Shown here: one piece after another, positions 51,953 to 61,123 of the stretch | How the letters are laid out: each line of letters opens with the position of its first letter | How positions within the stretch are numbered: position 1 is the stretch's first letter | Assembly: GCF_015550595.1 (NCBI RefSeq) | Contig: NZ_JADNBB010000002.1 | Location: 186,001-250,000, forward strand | Source: Parabacteroides goldsteinii | Lineage (GTDB): Bacteria > Bacteroidota > Bacteroidia > Bacteroidales > Tannerellaceae | DNA: 64,000 bases | Direction of reading: 5' to 3' | The notes under the pieces: generated by a model | Database searches by the model: none | Told to the model about the DNA's origin: nothing | What the model saw: the letters and a program-made list of their open reading frames with translations, nothing else | Made by a program: the position numbers and the translations under genes

Positions 51953-54397
51953 ATGAAAAGATTGATTTTTACGGTGATGTTATTGCTTCCCGGCCTTTGG
52001 ATGGGAGCTCAGTCACAGCGGGAAAAAGAGTTGTTGAATCAAGATTGGCTTTTTGCTAAAGGACATGCGGCTAATCCGGAAAAGGATTTTAATTACGGAC
52101 AGGCACTGTCGTTTTCAAAGGTGGCTTTTCTGCAGGAATCGACCTTATTGAATGCAGACCAGGAGTCGCGTCTGTCTATTCCTCATACACAGAAGTTTGA
52201 TGACAGTACGTGGGAGAAGATCTCTTTGCCACATGACTGGGGAATGGCATTGGATTACAGCAAGGAACAGTTTAAGGTGAAAGGATATCGTAAACTGGGT
52301 GGACGTTCGCCCGAAAATAGTGTGGGCTGGTACCGGAAACGGTTCACTCCCGAACTGGTGAAAGGAGACCGTTATACGCTGGAGTTTGAAGGTATATTCC
52401 GTGATGCCCAGGTGTGGATGAACGGCATTTATCTGGGACGTGGTGAAAGCGGTTATGTCCCTTTGGTATTCGATGTGACTGAATGCCTGAATTATGAACC
52501 GGATGCAGAAAATGTGATATCCGTACGTGTAGATGCAACCCATTCTGAATTATGGTCGTACGAAGGTGCCGGTATCTACCGGAATGTATGGTTGACCCGT
52601 ACGGCTCCCGTGCATATCCCGCAATGGGGAACATTTGTCACCAGCGAAGTGGATCTGCAGAAGAAAGAAGCCCGTGTGAAGGCTCAGATAGAAGTTACTA
52701 ATCAGAGTGGAAATACATCGAATGTCATTGTAAGGAATACTATAGTAGACAATCAGGGTAAAGAGATAGCCAGTGCAGATGCACAGGTTTCCGTGAAATC
52801 ATTGGAGACGGAAGAAGTCGGGACATTTATGAATGTACCGGATGCCCGTTTATGGTCATTGAAGACTCCGACTCTTTATACATTGCATACAGATATTGTT
52901 GCAGATGGAAAAGTCGTAGACAGTTACGATACCTCTTTCGGAATCCGGAGCATCCGTTTCGATGCCAACGAAGGTTTCTTCCTCAATGGCGAACGTGTCC
53001 AGATCCAGGGCGTATGTTGCCATCAGGACCATGCCGGCGTAGGTATTGCAGTTCCGGATCAGCTGAATGCGTGGCGAATCGCCCGTCTGAAAGAATATGG
53101 AGTGAATGCATATCGTGCATCCCATAACCCTCCGACAACGGCTGTGTTGAATGCCTGTGATACACTGGGTATGCTGGTCATGGATGAAATGCGTGTATTG
53201 AGTTCCAGTGATGAAGGATTGAATCAGATGAAGACTGTGATTCGTCGCGACCGTAACCATCCGTCCATTATCATTTGGTGTCTTGGAAACGAAGAACCTG
53301 CGATACAAGGTACGGAAAAGGGGCGTATGATCGTTGAGCGCATGAAAGCCGTCCAGCGCAAACTGGACCCTTCCCGTCCGTGTACGGCGGCGATGAACGG
53401 TAGCTGGGGGGAAGGTTTCACCTATGCTGTCGATGTACAAGGATCAAACTATTATAAGATAGGTAATATCGACGCAGTGCATGAGAAATTTCCGAACCTG
53501 CCTTGTATCTTCACAGAAGAGGCAAGCACGGTTATGACACGCGGTATCTATGAAACGAATGCCGCCAAAGGTTTCCATCAGGCTTACGACCGCGATCATC
53601 CGGGATGGGGTGCCCGTGCGCAGGAATGGATGCGTTATGTAGATGCACGTAAATTTGTGGCCGGTGCCTTTGTCTGGACCGGTTTCGATTACGGGGGCGA
53701 GTCGGTAGCACATTACTGGCCGGGCGTGGTGTCTCATTTCGGTATTCTGGATTATTGCGGTTTCCCGAAAGATGCTTTCTGGTATTATAAAGCCTGGTGG
53801 ACCGAAGAACCGGTGTTGCACGTGCTTCCTCATTGGAATGGAATCGGAACCGATTCGGTCGATGTACATCTGTATACCAATTTGGATGAGGTGGAACTGT
53901 TCCTCAACGGTAAAAGCCTGGGTAAAAAGACTGTTGAGAAGTTCGATATTCCTGCCTGGCGTGTTAAATATGCTTCGGGTAAGCTGTTGGCTAAAGGAAA
54001 GAAGGACGGAAAGAAATATACAGAGTTGGTAGAAACTACCGGAAAGCCGGCTTCCCTGCAACTGGTCAGTGAAAATGGCTCAGCTATCCAGGGGGACGGC
54101 AATGACGTGGCAATTATCACCGTAAAAGTCTTGGATGCCAAAGGTCGTGTAGTGCCGACTGCCGAAAATGGAATTCATTTCGATGTCCGTAACGGCAAGA
54201 TCCTGGGAGTGGGTAACGGTCATCCTTCCAGCCACGAGCCGGATGTTTTCCCCGCAGGCAGCGATGTACATAGGAATGCTTTCGGAGGATACGCCCAGGT
54301 ACTTGTTTCCAGTGACCGTTCAGGACAACCAATTGAACTGACTGCCGTATCGGAAGGACTGAAAGAGAGCAAAATCATTGTCGAAGTAACAAAATAA
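51953..54397 (+). CDS. GH2-family glycoside hydrolase (beta-galactosidase-type)
   Basis: 814 residues, signal peptide ending MGAQS. Domains in order: sugar-binding jelly roll (ISLPHDWGM, VGWYRKRFTPE, FEGIFRDAQVWMNGIYLGRG), immunoglobulin-like domain, TIM barrel (GFFLNGERVQIQGVCCHQDH, YGVNAYRASHNPPTTAVLNACDTLGMLVMDEM), then C-terminal DUF4982-like and Ig domains. The acid/base Glu is in CLGNEEP and the nucleophile Glu in CIFTEEAST. The order matches Bacteroidales beta-galactosidases, but GH2 also covers beta-mannosidase, beta-glucuronidase and alpha-L-arabinopyranosidase-like activities, so the sugar is open. Start is 29 bases after the GH43-like gene. Confidence 0.9.
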   Translation: MKRLIFTVMLLLPGLWMGAQSQREKELLNQDWLFAKGHAANPEKDFNYGQALSFSKVAFLQESTLLNADQESRLSIPHTQKFDDSTWEKISLPHDWGMALDYSKEQFKVKGYRKLGGRSPENSVGWYRKRFTPELVKGDRYTLEFEGIFRDAQVWMNGIYLGRGESGYVPLVFDVTECLNYEPDAENVISVRVDATHSELWSYEGAGIYRNVWLTRTAPVHIPQWGTFVTSEVDLQKKEARVKAQIEVTNQSGNTSNVIVRNTIVDNQGKEIASADAQVSVKSLETEEVGTFMNVPDARLWSLKTPTLYTLHTDIVADGKVVDSYDTSFGIRSIRFDANEGFFLNGERVQIQGVCCHQDHAGVGIAVPDQLNAWRIARLKEYGVNAYRASHNPPTTAVLNACDTLGMLVMDEMRVLSSSDEGLNQMKTVIRRDRNHPSIIIWCLGNEEPAIQGTEKGRMIVERMKAVQRKLDPSRPCTAAMNGSWGEGFTYAVDVQGSNYYKIGNIDAVHEKFPNLPCIFTEEASTVMTRGIYETNAAKGFHQAYDRDHPGWGARAQEWMRYVDARKFVAGAFVWTGFDYGGESVAHYWPGVVSHFGILDYCGFPKDAFWYYKAWWTEEPVLHVLPHWNGIGTDSVDVHLYTNLDEVELFLNGKSLGKKTVEKFDIPAWRVKYASGKLLAKGKKDGKKYTELVETTGKPASLQLVSENGSAIQGDGNDVAIITVKVLDAKGRVVPTAENGIHFDVRNGKILGVGNGHPSSHEPDVFPAGSDVHRNAFGGYAQVLVSSDRSGQPIELTAVSEGLKESKIIVEVTK

Positions 54398-54410
54398 AAT
54401 AGATAATCTC

Positions 54411-56627
54411 ATGAAAAATAAACTGAAAAGTATCGTTTTACTGGCCGTTGTCTATTTGAACGGTTTGGTAGCACAGACGTATGAGTATCCGTTCCGGAAT
54501 CCGGATCTTCCATTGGATGTACGTGTACAGGATATTATTTCCCGTCTCACTCTGGAAGAAAAAGTTCAGTTGATGAAACACGCTGCTCCGGCGATTCCCC
54601 GCTTAGGTATACCGGCTTATAACTGGTGGAATGAAGCGCTTCATGGCGTAGCCCGTACAAAGGAAAAGGTGACTGTTTTCCCGCAGGCGATCGGTATGGC
54701 TGCCACCTTCGACACGGAGGCTTTGCAACTGATGGGGGATATGACCTCTTCGGAAGGCCGTGCCCTCTTTAACGAAGATTTGAAAGCAGGAAAGACCGGA
54801 AGTATTTACCGTGGACTTACCTATTGGACTCCGAATATCAATATCTTCCGTGATCCCCGCTGGGGACGTGGTCAGGAGTGTTACGGCGAAGATCCTTATC
54901 TGACAGGTAAGATGGGAACGGCTATTGTCCGTGGTTTGGAAGGTAGTGATTCTCACTATCTGAAAGCAGTAGCTTGTGCCAAGCACTATGCCGTACATAG
55001 CGGGCCGGAAGGTAATCGGCACTATTTTGATGCACGAACCTCTTTGTATGATTTATGGGATACTTATCTGCCGGCTTTCCGCGAACTGGTGATGAAAGCG
55101 AAAGTACATGGGGTGATGTGTGCTTACAATCGGCTGGAAGGACAACCTTGCTGTGGCCACAATGAGTTGTTACAGGATATTCTTCGTAACCAGTGGAAAT
55201 TTGATGGTTATGTGACTTCCGACTGTTGGGCTGTAAAGGATTTTGCTCATCATCATAAAACGCATAGCAATGATATAGATGCTGTAGCAGATGCTGTACT
55301 GAAAGGAACTGATCTGGAGTGTGGTGATTTGTATCAGAAACTTCAGCAAGGTGTTCAGCAAGGCATTATTTCGGAGAAAGATATTAATGTCTCTTTGGCT
55401 CGTCTTTTCAAAATACAGTTTAAGTTGGGTATGTATGATCCGGCTGACCGCGTACCGTATGCTACGATCGGGCGTGAAGTGATCGAATGCGATGCGCATA
55501 AGGCACATGCTTACAAGATGGCGCAGGAGTCGATGGTCTTATTGAAGAATAATAAGAATATACTTCCACTGAACGCGTCTAAGATTAAACGAATTGCTTT
55601 AATCGGTCCGAATATGGATAATGGCAGTACACTGCTGGCCAATTATTTCGGTGTTCCAAGTGAAATCATAACCCCGTACAAGAGTTTGAAGAAACGTTTT
55701 GGTAATACGATTCAGATCGATACGCTGACAGGTGTCGGTATTGTTCAGAAACTGGAAGGTGCCCCCTCTTTTGCCCAGGTGGCTGCTCAGGCTAAGAAAG
55801 CAGACATTATCATCTTTGTTGGCGGTATCAGTGCTGACTATGAAGGAGAGGCGGGTGATGCCGGAGCAGCCGGTTACGGTGGTTTTGCCAGCGGTGACCG
55901 TACAACGATGAAGTTGCCTTCTGTTCAGACAGAACTGATGAAAGAGTTGAAGAAGACGGGCCGTCCGTTGATTCTGGTCAATATGTCCGGTTCCGTTATG
56001 AGCTTCGACTGGGAGAGCCGCAATGCAGATGCTATCCTCCAGGCCTGGTATGGCGGACAAGCTGCCGGTGATGCTATCACCGATGTTCTTTTCGGTGACT
56101 ATAACCCGGCTGGCCGTATGCCGTTGACTACCTATATGAATGATGAAGATCTTCCGGATTTCGAAGATTATTCGATGGCGAACCGTACGTATCGTTATTT
56201 TAAAGGCGATGTTCGTTATCCGTTCGGTTATGGCTTGAGCTATACTACATTCGCTTATCAGCCGTTATCGAATGCTTCTGTCGTGAAAACCGGCGAAAGC
56301 ATCCAGGTGACGACAACAGTGACCAATACCGGTAAACGGGATGGTGATGAAGTGGTTCAGTTGTATGTCTCCCATCCTCAGAACGGAAATACCCGTGTCC
56401 CGCTACGTGCCTTGAAAGGCTTCAAACGTATTCATCTGAATAAAGGCGAAAGTCAGACAGTTACTTTTACGCTTTCCCCGGAAGAGTTGGCATTAGTAGA
56501 TGACAAAGGAAATCTGGTTCAGAAAGAAGGTCCGGTAGAATTATATATCGGCGGAGGCCAGCCTTATAAATCGGAAGGAAGTTTCGGTGAGTTGAAGATT
56601 GAGGGCGAACAGTATGTCGTATATTAA
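54411..56627 (+). CDS. GH3-family beta-xylosidase / beta-glucosidase
   Basis: 738 residues, signal peptide ending NGLVA. Standard GH3 arrangement: (alpha/beta)8 domain with NWWNEALHGVAR, DPRWGRGQECYGEDPYL, CAKHYAVHSGPEGNRHYFDA and the nucleophile in YVTSDCWAV; (alpha/beta)6 sandwich (QESMVLLKNNKNILPL, GISADYEGEAGDAGAAGYGG, LQAWYGGQAAGDAITDVLFGDYNPAGRMPLT); and a C-terminal FnIII-like domain (GDEVVQLYVSHPQNG). 'NWWNEALHG' with SDCWAV is the variant typical of beta-xylosidases. Fits the xylose theme of the locus. Last large gene of enzyme operon 4. Confidence 0.92.
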   Translation: MKNKLKSIVLLAVVYLNGLVAQTYEYPFRNPDLPLDVRVQDIISRLTLEEKVQLMKHAAPAIPRLGIPAYNWWNEALHGVARTKEKVTVFPQAIGMAATFDTEALQLMGDMTSSEGRALFNEDLKAGKTGSIYRGLTYWTPNINIFRDPRWGRGQECYGEDPYLTGKMGTAIVRGLEGSDSHYLKAVACAKHYAVHSGPEGNRHYFDARTSLYDLWDTYLPAFRELVMKAKVHGVMCAYNRLEGQPCCGHNELLQDILRNQWKFDGYVTSDCWAVKDFAHHHKTHSNDIDAVADAVLKGTDLECGDLYQKLQQGVQQGIISEKDINVSLARLFKIQFKLGMYDPADRVPYATIGREVIECDAHKAHAYKMAQESMVLLKNNKNILPLNASKIKRIALIGPNMDNGSTLLANYFGVPSEIITPYKSLKKRFGNTIQIDTLTGVGIVQKLEGAPSFAQVAAQAKKADIIIFVGGISADYEGEAGDAGAAGYGGFASGDRTTMKLPSVQTELMKELKKTGRPLILVNMSGSVMSFDWESRNADAILQAWYGGQAAGDAITDVLFGDYNPAGRMPLTTYMNDEDLPDFEDYSMANRTYRYFKGDVRYPFGYGLSYTTFAYQPLSNASVVKTGESIQVTTTVTNTGKRDGDEVVQLYVSHPQNGNTRVPLRALKGFKRIHLNKGESQTVTFTLSPEELALVDDKGNLVQKEGPVELYIGGGQPYKSEGSFGELKIEGEQYVVY

Positions 56628-56712
56628 AAATATAAATATAGTAGTTAGTTTTGCTGTTAGCCTGTTGCTGATCGGATGCGATCGTCAACAGGCTAATGCC
56701 TTACAGGAGTAG
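56614..56712 (+). CDS. Possible 32-residue mini-lipoprotein or remnant of a lipoprotein gene start
   Basis: ATG at 56614 overlaps the GH3 stop by 14 bases and encodes MSYIKNINIVVSFAVSLLLIG followed by Cys22 and DRQQANALQE before TAG at 56710. This is a textbook lipoprotein signal (basic n-region, hydrophobic core, LLIGC lipobox) attached to only ten residues. Either it is a real small lipoprotein or the 5' end of an enzyme gene whose remainder was lost. Beyond the TAG the frame is open for some distance but overlaps the promoter of the next gene and does not look like protein. Confidence 0.4.
   Translation: MSYIKNINIVVSFAVSLLLIGCDRQQANALQE
56657..56696 (+). terminator. Hairpin at the end of enzyme operon 4
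   Basis: TTAGCCTGTTG and CAACAGGCTAA form a perfect 11-bp stem around an 18-base loop. There is no T-run, and it lies inside the mini-ORF at 56614-56712. Confidence 0.5.
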
Positions 56713-56793
56713 GGTGAGATTGAGATTTTGGGCTTGCGGGTGTATTGGCTAATTTTCATATCTGTTTTCTGCCAGTTCCTGCAAGCTCTTTCT

Positions 56794-56823
56794 TTGTTAT
56801 ATCTTGGAAGTATGTTATATTTG
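56794..56823 (+). promoter_or_regulatory. Promoter of the second ECF sigma gene
   Basis: TTG (56794-56796), 19-base spacer, TATATTTG (56816-56823); 23 bases before the ATG at 56847. Confidence 0.7.
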
Positions 56824-56846
56824 TCCTTTGAAGAAACTGTACTACC

Positions 56847-57392
56847 ATGATTATTAATGAAAAAACATTCGAAGAAGTATATAATGACTATTTTGAAATT
56901 ATCTGCCGCTTCTTGAATTACTATACCCACGATTATCAGGAAATAGAGGGGGTAGTACAGGATGTTTTTGTCAGTTTGTGGGAGAACTATGAAGGAAAAG
57001 AAATAGCATACATCAAGACCTTTTTATATAACAGTGCCCGTAATCGGATGCTGAACTATCTGCGTGACGAAGATAATCATGCTGCCATATTGGAAAAGTG
57101 GGCCCGCATCGAATTAGAGAAAAATGAGTCGGTCGATTGTATAGATCGTGAGTTATTCTATCAATTGCTACAGGCTGCCGTTGAATCTCTGCCGGAAAAA
57201 TGTAGGGAAATCTTTATCCTGGGCCGGGAAGAACGGTTAAGCTACAAAGAAATAGCACAAGTAAAAGAAATATCTGTTAAAACAGTTGAGAATCAGATGG
57301 GGATTGCTTTAAAGAAGATACGGGAATACATAACATCCCGTGCCAATGAGTCGATGCTATCTATTCTGCTTTCCCTGAATCTGTTTGAGTAA
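56847..57392 (+). CDS. ECF-family sigma factor (FecI-like) of the second locus
   Basis: 181 residues. Region 2: FEEVYNDYFEIICRFLNYYTHDYQEIEGVVQDVFVSLWENY; region 4: LQAAVESLPEKCREIFILGREERLSYKEIAQVKEISVKTVENQMGIALKKI. Typical of the Bacteroidetes sigma/FecR/SusC signalling group. Its anti-sigma partner is not adjacent: a GH95-like enzyme gene of 2.3 kb lies between this gene and the FecR homologue at 59937. It has its own consensus housekeeping promoter. Confidence 0.92.
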   Translation: MIINEKTFEEVYNDYFEIICRFLNYYTHDYQEIEGVVQDVFVSLWENYEGKEIAYIKTFLYNSARNRMLNYLRDEDNHAAILEKWARIELEKNESVDCIDRELFYQLLQAAVESLPEKCREIFILGREERLSYKEIAQVKEISVKTVENQMGIALKKIREYITSRANESMLSILLSLNLFE

Positions 57393-57430
57393 TCACAGAT
57401 AATAATGTTGACTAATAAAGAAAATGAAAG

Positions 57431-59755
57431 ATGAAAACAATACGAAGTATATGGTCTTTAATTTTGATTCTGCTCATACAACTGCCAGTCGAAGCGGTGG
57501 CTGTTGCTGATGAGAAAAAGGATTCGCTCTTTTTTGAATCGAAAAAGGAATTGATGACTGCTTTTTGGGAGGAACCATTCAGCTGGAACGCAATTCGTAG
57601 TAACCATGCTCCTTTAGGTCCTTATATGGGGAACGGAGATGTGGGAGTGGTTGCTTTTACATCCGATAACAGCCAGACGTTGAAAATATCCAAGGTTGAT
57701 TTCGTCACTGACGGTTTTTCTAATTGGGCGGGGAGCGGCCCTTCAGCATTGCCGGTCGGTGGTGTTACGCTGACCGTTCATTCACCGGTTCATGCCGGGA
57801 ATTATTCGATCAACCGCCCGGATAAGACTGTCTTTCGTTATGAAATGGATCAGTTGAATGCTGAATTACGTATGAAGACGGCTACCGACCAACCGATCAC
57901 TATGACTTCCTGGATGGGAATGAATGAAAACTTTATAATAACAGAGCTTTCTACCACTTCGGAGAAACCAGTCAGTGTATCTGTCGATACATACGCAGAT
58001 AGTCGCTTTGCGTACTATAAAACAACTTCTTCGGTCGTTGGCCCTATCGCCCAAGTTACTCGGCAAACAAAGACCACGGAGACAAGATGGATTTGCTGTG
58101 CCGGAATTTCGACTAAGATAGTAGGAACTGAAGCGCGTCTGTTACAAATTTCTGATGCCATGGTCAGGATTGACTTTAAAGTCTCTGCCGAGAATCCTGT
58201 TTGGGTGATAACCTTTGTATCCGGTGGAGGAAAAGGTAATGCCCCGAGATTAAAAGAGGCTGCAAGCCGGTTGGCAGCGGTGGATGAAGCAGATGTAAAC
58301 CGTATCAAAGTGGATAAGATTGCCTGGTGGAAAGATATGTGGACACGTTCGTATGTGGAGACGAATGACAGTCTGCTCAATCGGCAATACTTATCTTCTA
58401 TCTATCTGCTGGCTTCCGCATATAATCGTCGTTCACCCGTGTCTGGTGGTATGTATGGTGTCTGGAACATGGACGACGAGATGATGTATCATGGCGACAT
58501 CCATTTAAATTACAACAGCCAGGGAGGTTTTTATAGTGCCTTTTCTGCCAACCGGCCAGAGATAGCTTTGCCTTTCTATAAATCACTTGAATTATTGATA
58601 CCCGAAGGAAAGCGCCGTGCTAGAGAGGAGGCAGGCAAGGTGCATAAGTCGTTGGAAGGGAAGTCGTATCGAGGCATATTATTCCCGGTAGGAGCATTGG
58701 GTATCGGTGAGTTTTATAATTATTACTGGCAGCAAACCATGGATGCCCCTTTCAATGTCCCTTTGTTCAGCTGGTATTACGAATATACGGGAGATAAGGA
58801 CTTTCTGCGCGACCATGCCTATCCGTATATCCGCCTCTGTGCAGATTTCTACGAAGATTATCTGGTGAAAGAACCTTATGGCGATTCTTATCGCTACTCC
58901 ATAACAACCGGAGCGCATGAAAACTCCTGGGATGTGAACCCTTCTTCCGATCTGGCTTTCGTGGAACAGACGTTCAGCCTGTTGCTCAAATATAGTGACT
59001 TGTTGGGCGTAGACAAGCCAAGGAGGAAGAAATGGCAAGACATCCTTAACCATCTGCCCACTTATAAAGTAATACAACCGACTAAAGAACCCAATGAGGG
59101 ATTACCTGTCTTTGCCAAGAATGAAGATGGATGGGACTTGCCTAACCATGTCATACAGATGCACCCTGTTTATCCTTGCGAGGTCTTGAACCTGCGTTCC
59201 GACTCATCGGCTCTTCAGATTGCACGCAATACTTTATATTACTATGAAGTATCACAAAAAGGGTTTACCGAATCGATGAATGCATTGGGACTGAGTGCAT
59301 ACGTGATGTGGGCAAGGCTTGGAATGGATCCGAATCTCTTGATTAACAGTATGAAAAAGTTGATTGAAGGCACCGGACGAAACTTTTTGATTGTAGATGG
59401 TCATCATTGCGCGGAGAAGACTACCGTGGTGGAGACAATCAACTCCATGATGCTCCAGTCAGTTGACAATATACTCTACTTGTTCCCCTGCTGGACGAAC
59501 CAGCCGGCCTCCTTCACCCGCTTGCGGGCGAAAGGGGCCTTTGTTGTCTCTGCCGACTATGACGGTTCGACCGTCACTGACCTGGAAGTACATAGTGAAC
59601 GAGGTGGTAAATGCCAATTGTATGCCCCTGCTTTAGGAGAAAAGATAGAGGTCGTATGCAGCGGCAAACCGGTATCGGTAAAGAGAAAAGGAAATGTATT
59701 CTCGTTTGCTACCCAGGCTGGAGAAACCTATAAAGTTATTCATCCCTCTAAATAA
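57431..59755 (+). CDS. GH95-like (alpha/alpha)6 glycoside hydrolase
   Basis: 774 residues, signal peptide to about residue 24 (VEAVA). The opening APLGPYMGNGDVGVVAFTSDN resembles the GH95/GH65 'plGNG.lGa..fg' element of the N-terminal beta-supersandwich. The toroid part has GVWNMDDEMMYHGDIHLNYN, GFYSAFSANRPE, SITTGAHENSWDVNPSSDLAFVEQT and LIVDGHHCAEKTTVVETINSMMLQS, with carboxylates at the positions expected for an inverting clan member. Canonical GH95 motifs are diverged, so it may be an unclassified relative with a sugar other than fucose. Unusually it sits between sigma and anti-sigma genes. A long hairpin follows. Confidence 0.7.
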   Translation: MKTIRSIWSLILILLIQLPVEAVAVADEKKDSLFFESKKELMTAFWEEPFSWNAIRSNHAPLGPYMGNGDVGVVAFTSDNSQTLKISKVDFVTDGFSNWAGSGPSALPVGGVTLTVHSPVHAGNYSINRPDKTVFRYEMDQLNAELRMKTATDQPITMTSWMGMNENFIITELSTTSEKPVSVSVDTYADSRFAYYKTTSSVVGPIAQVTRQTKTTETRWICCAGISTKIVGTEARLLQISDAMVRIDFKVSAENPVWVITFVSGGGKGNAPRLKEAASRLAAVDEADVNRIKVDKIAWWKDMWTRSYVETNDSLLNRQYLSSIYLLASAYNRRSPVSGGMYGVWNMDDEMMYHGDIHLNYNSQGGFYSAFSANRPEIALPFYKSLELLIPEGKRRAREEAGKVHKSLEGKSYRGILFPVGALGIGEFYNYYWQQTMDAPFNVPLFSWYYEYTGDKDFLRDHAYPYIRLCADFYEDYLVKEPYGDSYRYSITTGAHENSWDVNPSSDLAFVEQTFSLLLKYSDLLGVDKPRRKKWQDILNHLPTYKVIQPTKEPNEGLPVFAKNEDGWDLPNHVIQMHPVYPCEVLNLRSDSSALQIARNTLYYYEVSQKGFTESMNALGLSAYVMWARLGMDPNLLINSMKKLIEGTGRNFLIVDGHHCAEKTTVVETINSMMLQSVDNILYLFPCWTNQPASFTRLRAKGAFVVSADYDGSTVTDLEVHSERGGKCQLYAPALGEKIEVVCSGKPVSVKRKGNVFSFATQAGETYKVIHPSK

Positions 59756-59756
59756 G

Positions 59757-59850
59757 TTTTTCAACACACACGTTTTAGGCTTTAGCTGTATGTATTGAAA
59801 TACAATTGATGCAATCGGCTGAAGGCTGAAAGGTGTGTGTTGAAAATTTT
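59757..59850 (+). terminator. Long hairpin between the GH95-like and anti-sigma genes
   Basis: TTTTCAACACACAC (59757-59770) and GTGTGTGTTGAAAA (59833-59846) form a perfect 14-bp base; inner AGGCT/AGCC(T) and AGC/GCT segments extend it, and TTTT follows. It starts one base after the stop codon. It should cut expression of the anti-sigma relative to the sigma factor. Confidence 0.7.
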
Positions 59851-59936
59851 CTGCAGAAAGGTGCAGTAAAAAATATTTCAAATTCCTTTGGGGGTATTAA
59901 GGGGCATTATGTGTCAACTAATAAAAGAAACGGAAA

Positions 59937-60947
59937 ATGAACGAACGACAAATACCATATAAACTACTAGCCAAGTATTTATCCCGGCAATGCACACAGG
60001 CAGAACTGGAAGAGATAAATCGTTGGTTGAACGAAGATGCCGAACATCCTCTTCTGCTGGAAAAGCTGAAGAGGCAATGGGAAGCAGTTCGGGTGGATGA
60101 CTCTGCCTTTGTGATACCGGATAAAGCAGCGGTATGGAATAAGGTACAGGCACGTATCCGCGATAAGGCAAAGCAGATTCCGATGTATTCCCGTTCATTG
60201 TTGATACGTGTTTCATCGGTTGCGGCTGTTATTGCTTTAGTTTTGGGTTTTTCACTCTCTTTTTTATTGAATGATCAGAAAGAATCCTGGCAGGCTTCTC
60301 AGTTCGAAAATGTAGTTATGGCACCTCCCGGACAGAAAACTCAGCTTGTTCTTCCTGATGGTACACTGGTCTGGCTGAATTCCGGATCACGTTTGTCTTA
60401 TAACTATCAGTATAGTACACAAGATCGTATTGTCAATCTGGAAGGAGAGGCTTTCTTTGATGTTCAAAAAGATACGCAATATCCTTTTATAGTCAAGACC
60501 GGTGCCGTTGATGTAAAAGTACATGGTACGGCATTTAATGTCAGTGCTTATGCCGACGAAGAAGATATAATGGTGGCTTTGCTTCGAGGTAAAGTAAGTT
60601 TACTTTCGGCTGACAGCCAACAATTACTGACGTATCTGTCTCCAGATCAGATCGCAATGGTGTCGAAAAACAACTTATCCTGTCAGGTGACTCCCTGTGA
60701 TGCAGAGGTTGAATCCAGCTGGCATCATAATTTGTTGAAGTTTGATGGTACACCGGCAAAAGAGGTATGGAAGAAATTAGAACGTTGGTATGGAGTGGAT
60801 ATTACATTGTCGAATGTGTCTCCCTTTCAAGTTTATTGGTTTACCATTAAGACGGAGTCATTGACGGAACTATTGAAGATGATTAATAAGATCACTCCGA
60901 TTGAGTATAAATTAGACGGAAAGGAGGTGACGATCAAATATAAGTAG
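59937..60947 (+). CDS. FecR-like anti-sigma factor of the second locus
   Basis: 336 residues. Cytoplasmic N-terminal anti-sigma domain with LAKYLSRQCTQAELEEINRWL, a membrane helix at about 88-111 (LLIRVSSVAAVIALVLGFSLSFLL), FecR domain (VMAPPGQKTQLVLPDGTLVWLN, RIVNLEGEAFFDVQKD, VKVHGTAFNVSAY) and the DUF4974 C-terminal domain (LKFDGTPAKEVWKKLERWYGV...VTIKYK). It ends in TAG. Partner of the sigma at 56847 and of the STN-type SusC that follows. Confidence 0.92.
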   Translation: MNERQIPYKLLAKYLSRQCTQAELEEINRWLNEDAEHPLLLEKLKRQWEAVRVDDSAFVIPDKAAVWNKVQARIRDKAKQIPMYSRSLLIRVSSVAAVIALVLGFSLSFLLNDQKESWQASQFENVVMAPPGQKTQLVLPDGTLVWLNSGSRLSYNYQYSTQDRIVNLEGEAFFDVQKDTQYPFIVKTGAVDVKVHGTAFNVSAYADEEDIMVALLRGKVSLLSADSQQLLTYLSPDQIAMVSKNNLSCQVTPCDAEVESSWHHNLLKFDGTPAKEVWKKLERWYGVDITLSNVSPFQVYWFTIKTESLTELLKMINKITPIEYKLDGKEVTIKYK

Positions 60948-60983
60948 ACTTTTTTCAAATGCAACGCGTCTAGCCTTATGCGT

Positions 60984-61018
60984 AAAAGGCACAGAGACCC
61001 CTAATCTCCATGCCTTTT
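60984..61018 (+). terminator. Terminator after the anti-sigma gene
   Basis: AAAAGGCA and TGCCTTTT pair, with GAGA/TCTC inside. Confidence 0.75.
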
Positions 61019-61038
61019 GAAGTATATATACTTGTAGG

Positions 61039-61066
61039 TTTACTAAGCTCATATGAGCTTAGTAAA
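61039..61066. repeat. 28-bp perfect palindrome upstream of the third susC
   Basis: TTTACTAAGCTCAT followed directly by its reverse complement, no spacer, 57 bases before the ATG at 61124. It could be a cruciform, a dimeric regulator site, or a leader hairpin followed by AAAA. Confidence 0.7.
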
Positions 61067-61123
61067 AAGTGATATATAATGGCAAAGATATAGATATTTA
61101 TTTATAATCTTAAAGCTATACTC

